A stretch of DNA of 56,289 nucleotides from Bacillus haynesii (GTDB lineage Bacteria; Bacillota; Bacilli; Bacillales; Bacillaceae), in NCBI RefSeq assembly GCF_001969855.1, contig NZ_MRBL01000037.1:1-56289 (forward strand), written 5' to 3'. Positions 35,627-43,586 of the stretch are shown piece by piece; the stretch's first letter is position 1; each line of letters begins with the position of its first letter. A program made the translations under genes and the position numbers. The notes below the pieces were generated by a model that was not told the DNA's origin, searched no databases, and saw only the letters and a program-made list of their open reading frames with translations.

Positions 35627-36808
35627 CTATCCGTCAGTACGGTATTTGACGACTGGCCATTTTTCTTTTCGCAGAGCGTTCATCAGCTCAGGGCCTGCAT
35701 GCAAATGCTCTTCAACCAGCTCTCTCGGAGTCAGCGCCATCCACTGATTTAATGAAATGTCTGCGAAGCGGCTGCTTTTGAATATTTCTAAAAACCACAG
35801 GCTTTCTCTGCCTGTATTTTGAATGTAATGCCCCATGGCAAACGGGACATATCCGACATCCCCCGCCCGGTAATTAAAGGTCCGGGCAGTCCCGTTTGCG
35901 GCGAATACTGTCATTCGCCCGGTCCCTGAGATATAGTACTGCCATTCATCGTTGTTCGGGTGCCAATGCATTTCCCTCATTCCGCCGGGCTTGACTTCGA
36001 CGAGTGCGGCGGCGATCGCTGTCGAAATTGGAAAGTTTGAAGAATCAACAATTCGTACCGTTCCGCCCGGCGTTACGATAGGCTTTTGTGCAAACAGCCA
36101 GTATGCGAAGCTTTTTGGGACGGTTCCATACGGTCCCGGAACTTTTTGGTTTTCAAGCGGTCCCGGCACTTTTGCTTGGAAGATGTACCGCTGTTTGTCA
36201 GGGGTGCGGGCGAAGGCGCTTTCGTGCACACCGAAATTCGCGGCCAGAACATCTTTCGGTGTGTGTGCGAACCAATCGGTAATCGTGAAGGTATCGAACT
36301 CGGAGAAGTTCCCGTCATCAAAAACGAGGAGAAATTCGCAGCCATCCTCAAGCCCTTGAATCGAGTGCGGTATTCCGGCGGGGAAGAACCACAAATCTCC
36401 GGGGCCGACATCGGCGATAAAGTTTCGGCCGTCCTGATCGACGGCGGTAATGCGCGCATGGCCTAAAATCATGTAAGCCCATTCCGATTGCTTATGCCAA
36501 TGCAACTCGCGAACCCCGCCTGGCGTCAGCCGCATATTGACACCGGCAATCGTCGTTGATACCGGCAGTTCCCGGGCTGTTATTTCACGGGACCAGCCGC
36601 CATGATTTAACTGCATATGTGTGTCTGAAAAAGAAAACTTTAAATTAGGGATTGCTCCGGCATCTGTTTTTGGAGGAACGAACATGTCGGGATTCTCTAG
36701 ATCCCGCATCACGTCGCGGGGGCCAAAATCGGTCGCGCCCGCACCATCGTTTCTTATTGGATGCGGCACGTGATTGTACCAAGCTGGAGTCCCGGCTGTT
36801 CTTTTCAT
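35627..36808 (-). CDS. oxdD: Oxalate decarboxylase (bicupin, OxdD/OxdC family)
   Basis: The 393-residue Mn-dependent bicupin converts oxalate to formate and CO2. Metal ligands of the first cupin are His103, His105, Glu109 and His148 ([18 protein letters not shown]); those of the second are His281, His283, Glu288 and His327 ([19 protein letters not shown]). The active-site lid, SENS in B. subtilis OxdC, reads SEFD (169-172) and keeps the Glu. The longer N terminus and lid look more like OxdD, a spore protein, than OxdC. AAGGGAG lies 8 nt before the ATG at 36808. The paralogue call is moderate. Confidence 0.9.
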   Translation of the reverse strand: MKRTAGTPAWYNHVPHPIRNDGAGATDFGPRDVMRDLENPDMFVPPKTDAGAIPNLKFSFSDTHMQLNHGGWSREITARELPVSTTIAGVNMRLTPGGVRELHWHKQSEWAYMILGHARITAVDQDGRNFIADVGPGDLWFFPAGIPHSIQGLEDGCEFLLVFDDGNFSEFDTFTITDWFAHTPKDVLAANFGVHESAFARTPDKQRYIFQAKVPGPLENQKVPGPYGTVPKSFAYWLFAQKPIVTPGGTVRIVDSSNFPISTAIAAALVEVKPGGMREMHWHPNNDEWQYYISGTGRMTVFAANGTARTFNYRAGDVGYVPFAMGHYIQNTGRESLWFLEIFKSSRFADISLNQWMALTPRELVEEHLHAGPELMNALRKEKWPVVKYRTDG

Positions 36809-37150
36809 GTGGAAAGCTCCCTTCACAGGTCGTGTATAACGAAATTTATGACACGGACGCTGAAAATATATCAAATCGAAAAAAAACCGGAGCCCTAATA
36901 AGACACTTTAAAGAAACTAGATAGACAGATTTGCATTTTCTTTGGCAGCAGAAGAAAACCTTCGATTTACAGTCTGCACGGCGCGGCATCCGGCTTATTT
37001 CTTTTCTAATTGCCTTCGACTGATCATCTAACGATTACTGACTGAATGATTTCGCCCGAAGCTGAATAAGAATGAGATAGAAAGCATCCGGGCAATTTTC
37101 GAACGGCTACATGAAATGAATACTATGTGACAAGAAAGAAGGGAGCGTTG
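36809..37150. other. Intergenic region between oxdD and alr2
   Basis: No intact gene is seen in these 342 nt. The + strand frame 37050-37130 is open for 26 codons (FRPKLNKNEIESIRAIFERLHEMN...) and ends just before the racemase; it resembles the helical C terminus of a small regulator but has no start codon, so it may be a remnant. The alr2 ribosome binding site (AAGAAGGGAG) lies at the right end. Confidence 0.4.
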
Positions 37151-38332
37151 ATGAAAAAGCTTTGCCGGGAAGTTTGGGTAGAGGTAAATCTTGATGCGAT
37201 TAAAAAAAATTTGCGCGCCTTTCGGCGGCATATTCCGAAGAGGAGCAAGATTATGGCTGTCGTAAAAGCGAACGCTTATGGTCACGGCTCGGTGGAAGTG
37301 GCACGCCATGCACTTGAACATGGTGCGAGTGAGCTCGCCGTTGCCTCGGTGGAGGAAGCGGTCGTTTTACGAAAAGCGGGGATTGAAGCGCCGACCCTTG
37401 TGCTTGGTTTCACCCCGCTTAGCTGTGTGAAAGAAGCGGCAGCTTGGAATATATCGTTATCAGCATTTCAAGTTGACTGGATTAAAAAAGCGAACGAGAT
37501 ATTGGAAAATGAAGCAGGCCCTAACCGGCTGGCTGTTCATATCAATGTGGATACCGGTATGGGGCGTTTAGGTGTACGAACAAAAGAAAAGCTTTTAGCA
37601 ATCGTGGAAGCGCTGGCGGCAAGTGAAAACCTCAGGTGGGAAGGAATTTTTACGCATTTTTCAACAGCTGACGAACCGGATACTGAGTTAACGTTGCTGC
37701 AGCACGAAAAGTTTATCAGCTTTCTTCGTTTTCTGAAAGAACAAGGCTTTAAGCTGCCTACAGTGCATATGAACAACACGGCTGCGGCGATCGCTTTTCC
37801 GGAATTCAGCGCTGATATGATTCGCTTAGGCATCGGAATGTATGGGTTATATCCTTCCGATTATATCAGACAGCTCAATATCATTAAGCTTGTGCCTGCA
37901 CTAAGCTTGAAGGCGCGCATCGCTTATGTGAAAACCATGTTGACTGAACCGCGGACCGTTAGTTACGGTGCTACATATGTTGCAGAGCGCGGGGAAGTCA
38001 TTGCCACAATTCCGGTCGGCTATGCTGACGGCTATTCCCGTGAACTTTCCAACCGCGGTTTTATTCTTCATCGCGGAAGACGAGTGCCGGTGGCGGGAAG
38101 AGTAACAATGGATATGATCATGGTCAGTCTGGGAGAGAGTGAAGGTAAACAAGGAGAGGAAGTCGTGATTTACGGCCGGCAAAAGGGAGCCGAGATTTCT
38201 GTTGATGAAATTGCGGAAATGCTTGATACGATTAACTATGAAGTGGTATCTACCATAAGCTGGCGCGTCCCTCGTTTTTATATAAGAGACGGCAAGATCT
38301 TTAAAAAGTCGACTCCGCTGTTATACGTGTAG
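37151..38332 (+). CDS. yncD: Alanine racemase 2 (YncD type)
   Basis: The 393-residue PLP enzyme interconverts L- and D-alanine. The PLP lysine is Lys39 in AVVKANAYGHG, and the second catalytic base is Tyr272 in VSYGATY. The C-terminal beta domain ends ISWRVPRFYIRDG. It matches B. subtilis YncD, the second racemase, rather than the main Alr. YncD supplies D-alanine in sporulation-related contexts, where it influences germination. AAGGGAG precedes the ATG at 37151; an earlier frame extension has no support. Confidence 0.92.
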   Translation: MKKLCREVWVEVNLDAIKKNLRAFRRHIPKRSKIMAVVKANAYGHGSVEVARHALEHGASELAVASVEEAVVLRKAGIEAPTLVLGFTPLSCVKEAAAWNISLSAFQVDWIKKANEILENEAGPNRLAVHINVDTGMGRLGVRTKEKLLAIVEALAASENLRWEGIFTHFSTADEPDTELTLLQHEKFISFLRFLKEQGFKLPTVHMNNTAAAIAFPEFSADMIRLGIGMYGLYPSDYIRQLNIIKLVPALSLKARIAYVKTMLTEPRTVSYGATYVAERGEVIATIPVGYADGYSRELSNRGFILHRGRRVPVAGRVTMDMIMVSLGESEGKQGEEVVIYGRQKGAEISVDEIAEMLDTINYEVVSTISWRVPRFYIRDGKIFKKSTPLLYV

Positions 38333-38394
38333 TTTTCCCATACATCACAGGCCGTTTACTCGATCAATGATCAAAATAAAAAAAGTGCAATTTC

Positions 38395-38423
38395 TTGACA
38401 AAAAAATTTATTTATGCTATAAT
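38395..38423 (+). promoter_or_regulatory. Consensus sigma-A promoter upstream of the methyltransferase
   Basis: TTGACA, a 17-nt spacer, and TGCTATAAT (extended -10): a perfect consensus promoter, rare in this window. Transcription should start near 38430. Confidence 0.9.
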
Positions 38424-38448
38424 TTACTAATTAAATATTGGTGTGTAT

Positions 38449-38485
38449 AATAGGATTCTCCTGGCCGGGAGAATCCTATTTTTTT
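38449..38485 (+). terminator. Strong terminator between promoter and methyltransferase (attenuator or sRNA end)
   Basis: A 13-bp perfect stem AATAGGATTCTCC / GGAGAATCCTATT with loop TGGCCG is followed by a seven-T run. It lies about 20 nt after the predicted transcription start and 24 nt before the methyltransferase ATG, so most transcripts should end here as an RNA of about 55 nt unless readthrough is induced. Confidence 0.85.
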
Positions 38486-38508
38486 GCGTTTATGAAGGAG
38501 TGTCCGAC

Positions 38509-39426
38509 ATGAAAAAAGATGAATCGAGTGTAACGTCCCTTATTTCGGCTTTTGGCAGAGCTTATCACAGTCAGTATGATGAACCAAAAATTTTTGATGA
38601 CAATCTGGCCAAAACGCTCATTTCCAAACAAGAATTTGCTGATATCAAAAACAGCTTCATTCAAGGCATACAGTTCTTCAACAAAGATATAGCGGAAAAA
38701 TACGAGGGAGACGATGAAGAAATATTACGATGGATCACACAAGTTCAGCTCTCTCCGACGCCGCTCGCCCGTGCCGCTTATTGCGAAACAGTGCTGCATC
38801 ATGAGATTCGGCTTGGGACAGAACAATACGTGATTCTTGGGGCAGGGCTGGATACTTTTTGTTTTCGGAACCTAGAGTTAAAGGACAAAATTGATATCTT
38901 TGAAATTGACCACCCAGCGACACAGAAATTGAAAAAGGAAAGGCTGGACAAAGCCGGTTTTCACATCCCGGACCACCTTCATTTTATTCCTTTGGACTTT
39001 GCCAAGTCGTTTTCTTATCAAGAATTGGCTGATAAGGGTTTTCATTTTAACAAAAAAACATTTTTCAGTTTTTTAGGCGTTTCTTACTACTTAACAAAGG
39101 AAGAAACCGAAAAACTGCTCGGGGAATTAATGGCTGACCTACCTTCAGGGAGTTCGATCGTTTTCGATTATGCGGATGAAAACCTCTTTAAAGAGAAAGG
39201 TTTCTCCAACAGGGTAGAAAATATGGTGAAAATGGCAGCAGCAGGCGGTGAACCGATGAAGTCATGCTATTCGTATCAGGAAATGCAGCATTTGCTGGAG
39301 CAATCTGGACTGCTCGTTTATGAGCACTTATCACCGTCAGATATTCAAGAGCGTTATTTTAAAAATCGAAAAGACGAGCTGTCAGCCTTTGAAACGATTC
39401 ATTACATTCATGCCGTGAAAAAATAA
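38509..39426 (+). CDS. SAM-dependent methyltransferase, LCMT/TcmP family
   Basis: The 305-residue class I methyltransferase belongs to the leucine carboxyl methyltransferase/PPM1/TcmP group. It has the SAM motif ILGAGLDTFCFR near residue 107, the acidic loop FEIDHPATQKLKKERL, and SFLGVSYYLTKEE downstream. Members O-methylate carboxyls or hydroxyls, including in polyketide biosynthesis. No biosynthetic cluster is adjacent, so the substrate is unknown. GAAGGAG lies 8 nt before the ATG at 38509. Expression is gated by a terminator in the leader. Confidence 0.88.
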   Translation: MKKDESSVTSLISAFGRAYHSQYDEPKIFDDNLAKTLISKQEFADIKNSFIQGIQFFNKDIAEKYEGDDEEILRWITQVQLSPTPLARAAYCETVLHHEIRLGTEQYVILGAGLDTFCFRNLELKDKIDIFEIDHPATQKLKKERLDKAGFHIPDHLHFIPLDFAKSFSYQELADKGFHFNKKTFFSFLGVSYYLTKEETEKLLGELMADLPSGSSIVFDYADENLFKEKGFSNRVENMVKMAAAGGEPMKSCYSYQEMQHLLEQSGLLVYEHLSPSDIQERYFKNRKDELSAFETIHYIHAVKK

Positions 39427-39440
39427 ACACGAATCAAGAA

Positions 39441-39463
39441 AAACGCCCGAAGCCGGGCGTTTT
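39441..39463. terminator. Bidirectional terminator, methyltransferase / choline symporter
   Basis: The stem AAACGCCCG / CGGGCGTTT with a 4-nt loop lies between convergent stops. Confidence 0.8.
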
Positions 39464-39469
39464 ACCTAT

Positions 39470-41098
39470 TTAAGCCGCGCGATCGTCTTTCTGTTTTTCT
39501 TGGGGGAGTACAAGCTGTTTAGGAGGGCATTTGCGCTGCGTCAATTCGGACACAGCGAAGATCGTCATAAATGCTGTGACTGCAGCCAGCGTCCGGAAAG
39601 GAAAGAGGACTGTGCCGTCTTCAATCATCGGATACGGCAGAAGCGGTGGGATGCCAAATGCGGGTTCACCGCCGCCGAGCCTCAGAATGACTGCAACTGC
39701 AAATCCAGCAATTGACCCGAACAGGTTTGCTCTTTTATAAAAGAGGGCCATTGTTAACTGGGGAAAAAGAATGCAATAAACTAAATCTGAAGCCAAATAC
39801 CATAATATATAAACGCTTTTGACATTCAGCGCGATGATCGCTGCTCCCGCACCGAACAAAACGATTGAGCGTTTGACGACTTTTTGCAGCTGTTTTTGGG
39901 TGGCCTTCGGCTTGATCAGCGGACGGTAAATATTCCATGCGGCCATTGATGATGCCGATAAAATCGATGAGTCCATGCTTGACATGACGGCTGCTGCGAT
40001 TGCACCCAAGCCGAGGCCTGCGATGATTCCTGGCGTTAAATACGCAAGCGTTTGCGGCAAAATCATCGCCGGGTTATCCGGAGCGCTCGCTCCGAACAGG
40101 CTCCAATCGGCACTGTTTCCGGCAGCTCCGATGATCACGCACGGAATGGCGGCAATGATGCAGATCACTCCGGCAATAATCGACTGCCACATGGCGGCGT
40201 TTTCCGATTTTGCCGAAAGAACGCGCTGAAAGTACACCTGCCATGCGATACCTCCGAAAATCAAGAGGAGCGCATTATCCCACCAGTTCCAAAACAGGTT
40301 TCCCCATTCGGGGTTTTTCCAGCCGTCCAACGGCGGAAACAGATTGGCGCTGCTGCCGAAATCGTGTCTGTAATTTGCCCATACGCTATCGAGTGAACCG
40401 ACATTTGACAATACAAATGGGACGACTAAAAACAGCCCGAGCAAAATAATGATCATTTGGAAGACATCTGTGAAAGCGACTGCCCACATGCCTCCGGCCA
40501 CCGTATAAGCGATGGCGATCATCGCCGAAAGAATAATCGATGTTTGGAAATCGATATTCAGAATCATTCCGAAAGTCGTGCCCAGTGCCGTTAAGATCGC
40601 GGCGCTCCAAAACAATTCTCCTAACAGCGCCGGTATATATAAAACGCCGGCCATCCGCTTACCGAAGCGCTGTTCGAGAGGATCGATAATGGTCATAAAT
40701 CGATGACGGCGCATTTTTCTGGCGAAGAAAATACCGCCGATAATCAGGCTCAATGCGTAGCCCCAAGGCGCCTGTGCCCAGATGAGGCCGTCGCTGTAAG
40801 CCGATTCAGCCGTTCCGTTAATATATCCGCCGCCGACCCATGTTGCGGCCATCGTCACCATTCCAACGAAAAACGGCATGCTCCTTTTTGCCACGATCAT
40901 ATCAGAAAAAGAATTTGATTTCTTTGCTGCGTAAAATGCGCCTAAATAATAGGTGAAAGCAAAGAATATCATCATGGAGATAAAGCCGCCCCAATGAATG
41001 TCTGCATTCGAAATGCCGATATACGCGAGTATGCCTCCCGCAAACAGCGCAAAAATACCTAATTTGATCCAGTTTTTTTTCTTCTCAACATAATTCAT
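39470..41098 (-). CDS. Sodium:solute symporter, high-affinity choline transporter (CHT/SLC5A7)-like
   Basis: The 542-residue protein has about 13 transmembrane helices of the SSS family. Segments such as TWVGGGYINGTAESAY, WAQAPWGYALSLIIGG and GVLYIPALLGELFWSAA closely resemble the animal high-affinity choline transporter CHT1 (SLC5A7) rather than proline or pantothenate symporters. Next to gbsR and gbsAB it most likely imports choline with Na+ for glycine betaine synthesis. B. subtilis instead uses the OpuB and OpuC ABC systems. GGAGG lies about 12 nt before the ATG. A terminator separates it from gbsR. The substrate is inference from homology and context. Confidence 0.85.
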   Translation of the reverse strand: MNYVEKKKNWIKLGIFALFAGGILAYIGISNADIHWGGFISMMIFFAFTYYLGAFYAAKKSNSFSDMIVAKRSMPFFVGMVTMAATWVGGGYINGTAESAYSDGLIWAQAPWGYALSLIIGGIFFARKMRRHRFMTIIDPLEQRFGKRMAGVLYIPALLGELFWSAAILTALGTTFGMILNIDFQTSIILSAMIAIAYTVAGGMWAVAFTDVFQMIIILLGLFLVVPFVLSNVGSLDSVWANYRHDFGSSANLFPPLDGWKNPEWGNLFWNWWDNALLLIFGGIAWQVYFQRVLSAKSENAAMWQSIIAGVICIIAAIPCVIIGAAGNSADWSLFGASAPDNPAMILPQTLAYLTPGIIAGLGLGAIAAAVMSSMDSSILSASSMAAWNIYRPLIKPKATQKQLQKVVKRSIVLFGAGAAIIALNVKSVYILWYLASDLVYCILFPQLTMALFYKRANLFGSIAGFAVAVILRLGGGEPAFGIPPLLPYPMIEDGTVLFPFRTLAAVTAFMTIFAVSELTQRKCPPKQLVLPQEKQKDDRAA

Positions 41099-41154
41099 GT
41101 ATGCACATCGCCTCCGAAAAATATTTTTTGAATTTTCGTGAAATTAAAATGTGA

Positions 41155-41220
41155 AAAAAGGTTTTGTGCCACTCTGAGAAGTATGCAAATTGCTGACTTC
41201 AGAGCGGATAAAACCTTTTT
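41155..41220 (-). terminator. Terminator of gbsR
   Basis: A long hairpin: AAAAAGGTTTT pairs with AAAACCTTTTT and an inner CTCTGA(G)AAG / CTTCAGAG stem. It ends the gbsR transcript before the symporter gene; the last gbsR codons overlap it. Confidence 0.75.
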
Positions 41221-41773
41221 ATTTCTTGTTATCAATCGGTATAAACTCAAAAATCTCTCCGGATTGGACAGATTTCGCGAGTCTCAGCAGCCAGTCATAA
41301 TACGGTTTTGAATGTTCCAGCTGGTCATAAAGAGTTCTCGCTTCTTCTTTTATCCTTTCGTCAAGCCCATCGCTTTCGACGATGTCCTCCAATGCTTTTT
41401 GAGCGTCTTGAATGGCCATGAGATTCACTTTGACTTCCCTTTCCCATTTTTGCGGGAAAAAGCTTGTGAAAAACTTGAAGAAATCTTTTTCAGCAACAAA
41501 GCTGTGTTTTCTTCTACCTCTATGGAATGTCTTTTTGACGACGTTTAAGTCTTGGAGCTTTTTTACGCCTGTGCTCATGCTGGGCTTGCTCATTTGCAGT
41601 TCTTCCCGCATCTCGTCCAGTGTCATTTCATCCGATAGGTACATGGTTCCGTACAAAATACCCGCACTCCGGGTAATCCCGTACAGATCCATTGTTTCTG
41701 CGATTGAATCAATGACAAGATCCTTTGCCTGTGCGATCGCTTCTTTTGCTGAAAGATCACGGGGATTGTCCAT
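41219..41773 (-). CDS. gbsR: GbsR, choline-responsive repressor
   Basis: The 184-residue MarR-like repressor closely follows B. subtilis GbsR: ETMDLYGITRSAGILYGTMYL, the recognition segment EELQMSKPSMSTGVKKLQDLNVVKKTF, and FFKFFTSFFPQKWEREV. GbsR represses the glycine betaine synthesis genes and the choline importer until choline binds. The ATG at 41773 has AAAGGAGG 7 nt upstream; a GTG at 41791 lies inside that site. It is divergent from gbsAB, as in B. subtilis. Confidence 0.95.
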   Translation of the reverse strand: MDNPRDLSAKEAIAQAKDLVIDSIAETMDLYGITRSAGILYGTMYLSDEMTLDEMREELQMSKPSMSTGVKKLQDLNVVKKTFHRGRRKHSFVAEKDFFKFFTSFFPQKWEREVKVNLMAIQDAQKALEDIVESDGLDERIKEEARTLYDQLEHSKPYYDWLLRLAKSVQSGEIFEFIPIDNKK

Positions 41774-41861
41774 TAACTTGCCTCCTTTCACAGGAGCGGA
41801 ACATCAGCATTGCAGATTCAATGCCCCCCGAAAAATCGGGGATTGATCTGAAATCCGCGTT

Positions 41862-41872
41862 AAGTTTGTTAA
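41862..41872 (-). promoter_or_regulatory. Candidate GbsR-site copy near the gbsR promoter
   Basis: AAGTTTGTTAA on the + strand is the exact reverse complement of TTAACAAACTT at 42063-42073 next to gbsA. The pairing of one copy with each divergent gene suggests a shared regulator site. Confidence 0.5.
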
Positions 41873-42005
41873 GTTATTTCTGTATGTTCTTTATCTTAAC
41901 GAAAGAAATTCAAATGTCAAAATCAAAATTTTTTTTCAAACGGCCTCATCCCATGTGAGCTCTGCATTCACATAAAATTCAAAAAAATAATCAGACTGAT
42001 TTCCT

Positions 42006-42034
42006 TTGACACAAAAAATGGCTCATGATAAATT
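42006..42034 (+). promoter_or_regulatory. Promoter of gbsAB
   Basis: TTGACA, a 17-nt spacer, and TAAATT. The transcription start would be near 42041, just upstream of the candidate operator. Confidence 0.7.
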
Positions 42035-42049
42035 CAAAGTGTTCAAAAC

Positions 42050-42073
42050 GTTAAATTTTTATTTAACAAACTT
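42050..42073 (+). promoter_or_regulatory. Candidate GbsR operator in the gbsAB leader
   Basis: The perfect dyad GTTAAAT TTTT ATTTAAC (42050-42067) is followed by the shared TTAACAAACTT element. Its place downstream of the promoter fits the roadblock-type repression described for B. subtilis GbsR. Confidence 0.6.
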
Positions 42074-42096
42074 TGCGTAATGAGGAGGCTGCTTTT

Positions 42097-43569
42097 ATGA
42101 GTCAAACACTTTTCATTGACGGAAAGTGGGTGGGCGCCAAAAACGGCGAGACTCGCCAAATTATCAATCCTTACAATCAAGAGCATATTGAAACCGTCAG
42201 TGAAGGAGACAGAGAAGACGCTGTTCGGGCGATTGCCGCAGCGCGCCGCGCATTTGACGACGGTGAGTGGGCGAATACGCCGGGTCTTGAACGAGGCAAC
42301 ATTGTATTAAAGATCGCGGAATTGATCAGACGCGACCACGAAGAGCTGGCAGAACTTGAATCGCTTGATACCGGCAAGACGCTTGAAGAAAGCAGAGCCG
42401 ATATGGATGATATTGCAAACGTATTTCAATATTATGCTGGGCTTGCGGATAAAGATGGCGGAGAAGTCATTTCTTCACCGATTCCCGATTCTAAAAGCGA
42501 AATTGTCAGGGAGCCGGTCGGTGTCTGCGGGCAGATCACACCGTGGAACTATCCGCTTCTGCAGGCTAGCTGGAAAATCGCTCCGGCTTTGGCAGCGGGC
42601 AACACGATCGTTGTCAAACCAAGTGAAATCACACCGCTGACAACCATTAAGATCTTCAAGCTGATGGAAGAAGCCGGTGTGCCTAAAGGGGTTGCCAACC
42701 TTGTTCTTGGCCCCGGAGCCACTGTCGGCGATGAACTTGCCAGAAATACAGACGTCGACTTAATTTCCTTCACCGGCGGAATTGAAACCGGAAAGAAAAT
42801 CATGCAGGCTGCAAGTACGAATGTGAAAAAAATTGCGCTTGAGCTTGGCGGAAAAAATCCGAATATTGTGTTTAAAGACGCAGATTTTGACGTAGCGGTT
42901 GACCAGGCGCTGAATGCGGTATTCTTCCACGCAGGACAGGTTTGCTCCGCGGGTGCTCGTCTTCTCGTTGAAGAATCCATTCATGACGAGTTTGTCGCAG
43001 AGCTTGTCAAGCGTGCGAAAAAAATCAAACTTGGCAACGGATTCCACGTGGAGACACAGAGCGGTCCGCTCATTTCAGCTGAGCACCGCAGCAAAGTTGA
43101 AAAATATGTAGAAATCGGCCTGCAAGAAGGCGCCAAGCTGGAAACAGGCGGAAAACGACCGGAGGCCCCTGAACTTGCAAATGGCTTCTTCTATCTGCCG
43201 ACAATCTTCTCGGGCTGTACATCAGATATGAGAATCGTTCAGGAAGAAGTATTCGGTCCTGTATTAACAGTTGAAACATTCAAAACAGAAGAAGAAGTTG
43301 TCTCACTTGCAAACGATACGATTTACGGCCTTGCCGGCGCCGTTTGGTCAAAAGACATCGAAAAAGCAGAACGCGTCGCTGCCAAACTGCGCATGGGAAC
43401 CGTCTGGATCAATGACTTCCACCCTTATTTCGCACAAGCGCCTTGGGGAGGTTACAAGCAATCAGGCATCGGCCGCGAACTTGGCCGCATGGGCCTTGAA
43501 GAATACACAGAAGTGAAGCACGTCTACCGCAATACGAAACCGGCGGCTGTCAATTGGTTTAAAGCATAA
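42097..43569 (+). CDS. gbsA: Betaine aldehyde dehydrogenase
   Basis: The 490-residue NAD-dependent enzyme oxidises glycine betaine aldehyde to glycine betaine, a compatible solute. The aldehyde dehydrogenase residues are Glu249 (ALELGGKNP) and catalytic Cys283 (AGQVCSAGA), and FTGGIETG binds cofactor. The length is identical to B. subtilis GbsA. The ATG at 42097 follows TGAGGAGG. gbsB follows 17 nt downstream in the same operon. Confidence 0.97.
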   Translation: MSQTLFIDGKWVGAKNGETRQIINPYNQEHIETVSEGDREDAVRAIAAARRAFDDGEWANTPGLERGNIVLKIAELIRRDHEELAELESLDTGKTLEESRADMDDIANVFQYYAGLADKDGGEVISSPIPDSKSEIVREPVGVCGQITPWNYPLLQASWKIAPALAAGNTIVVKPSEITPLTTIKIFKLMEEAGVPKGVANLVLGPGATVGDELARNTDVDLISFTGGIETGKKIMQAASTNVKKIALELGGKNPNIVFKDADFDVAVDQALNAVFFHAGQVCSAGARLLVEESIHDEFVAELVKRAKKIKLGNGFHVETQSGPLISAEHRSKVEKYVEIGLQEGAKLETGGKRPEAPELANGFFYLPTIFSGCTSDMRIVQEEVFGPVLTVETFKTEEEVVSLANDTIYGLAGAVWSKDIEKAERVAAKLRMGTVWINDFHPYFAQAPWGGYKQSGIGRELGRMGLEEYTEVKHVYRNTKPAAVNWFKA

Positions 43570-43586
43570 GAAGGAGGAGATTATTC

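Noticed and set aside
38438..38512. Leader peptide for ribosome-mediated attenuation of the methyltransferase
   Set aside because: The frame exists (TTG start, 24 codons), but it has no ribosome binding site, so it is kept only as a possibility in the attenuator finding.
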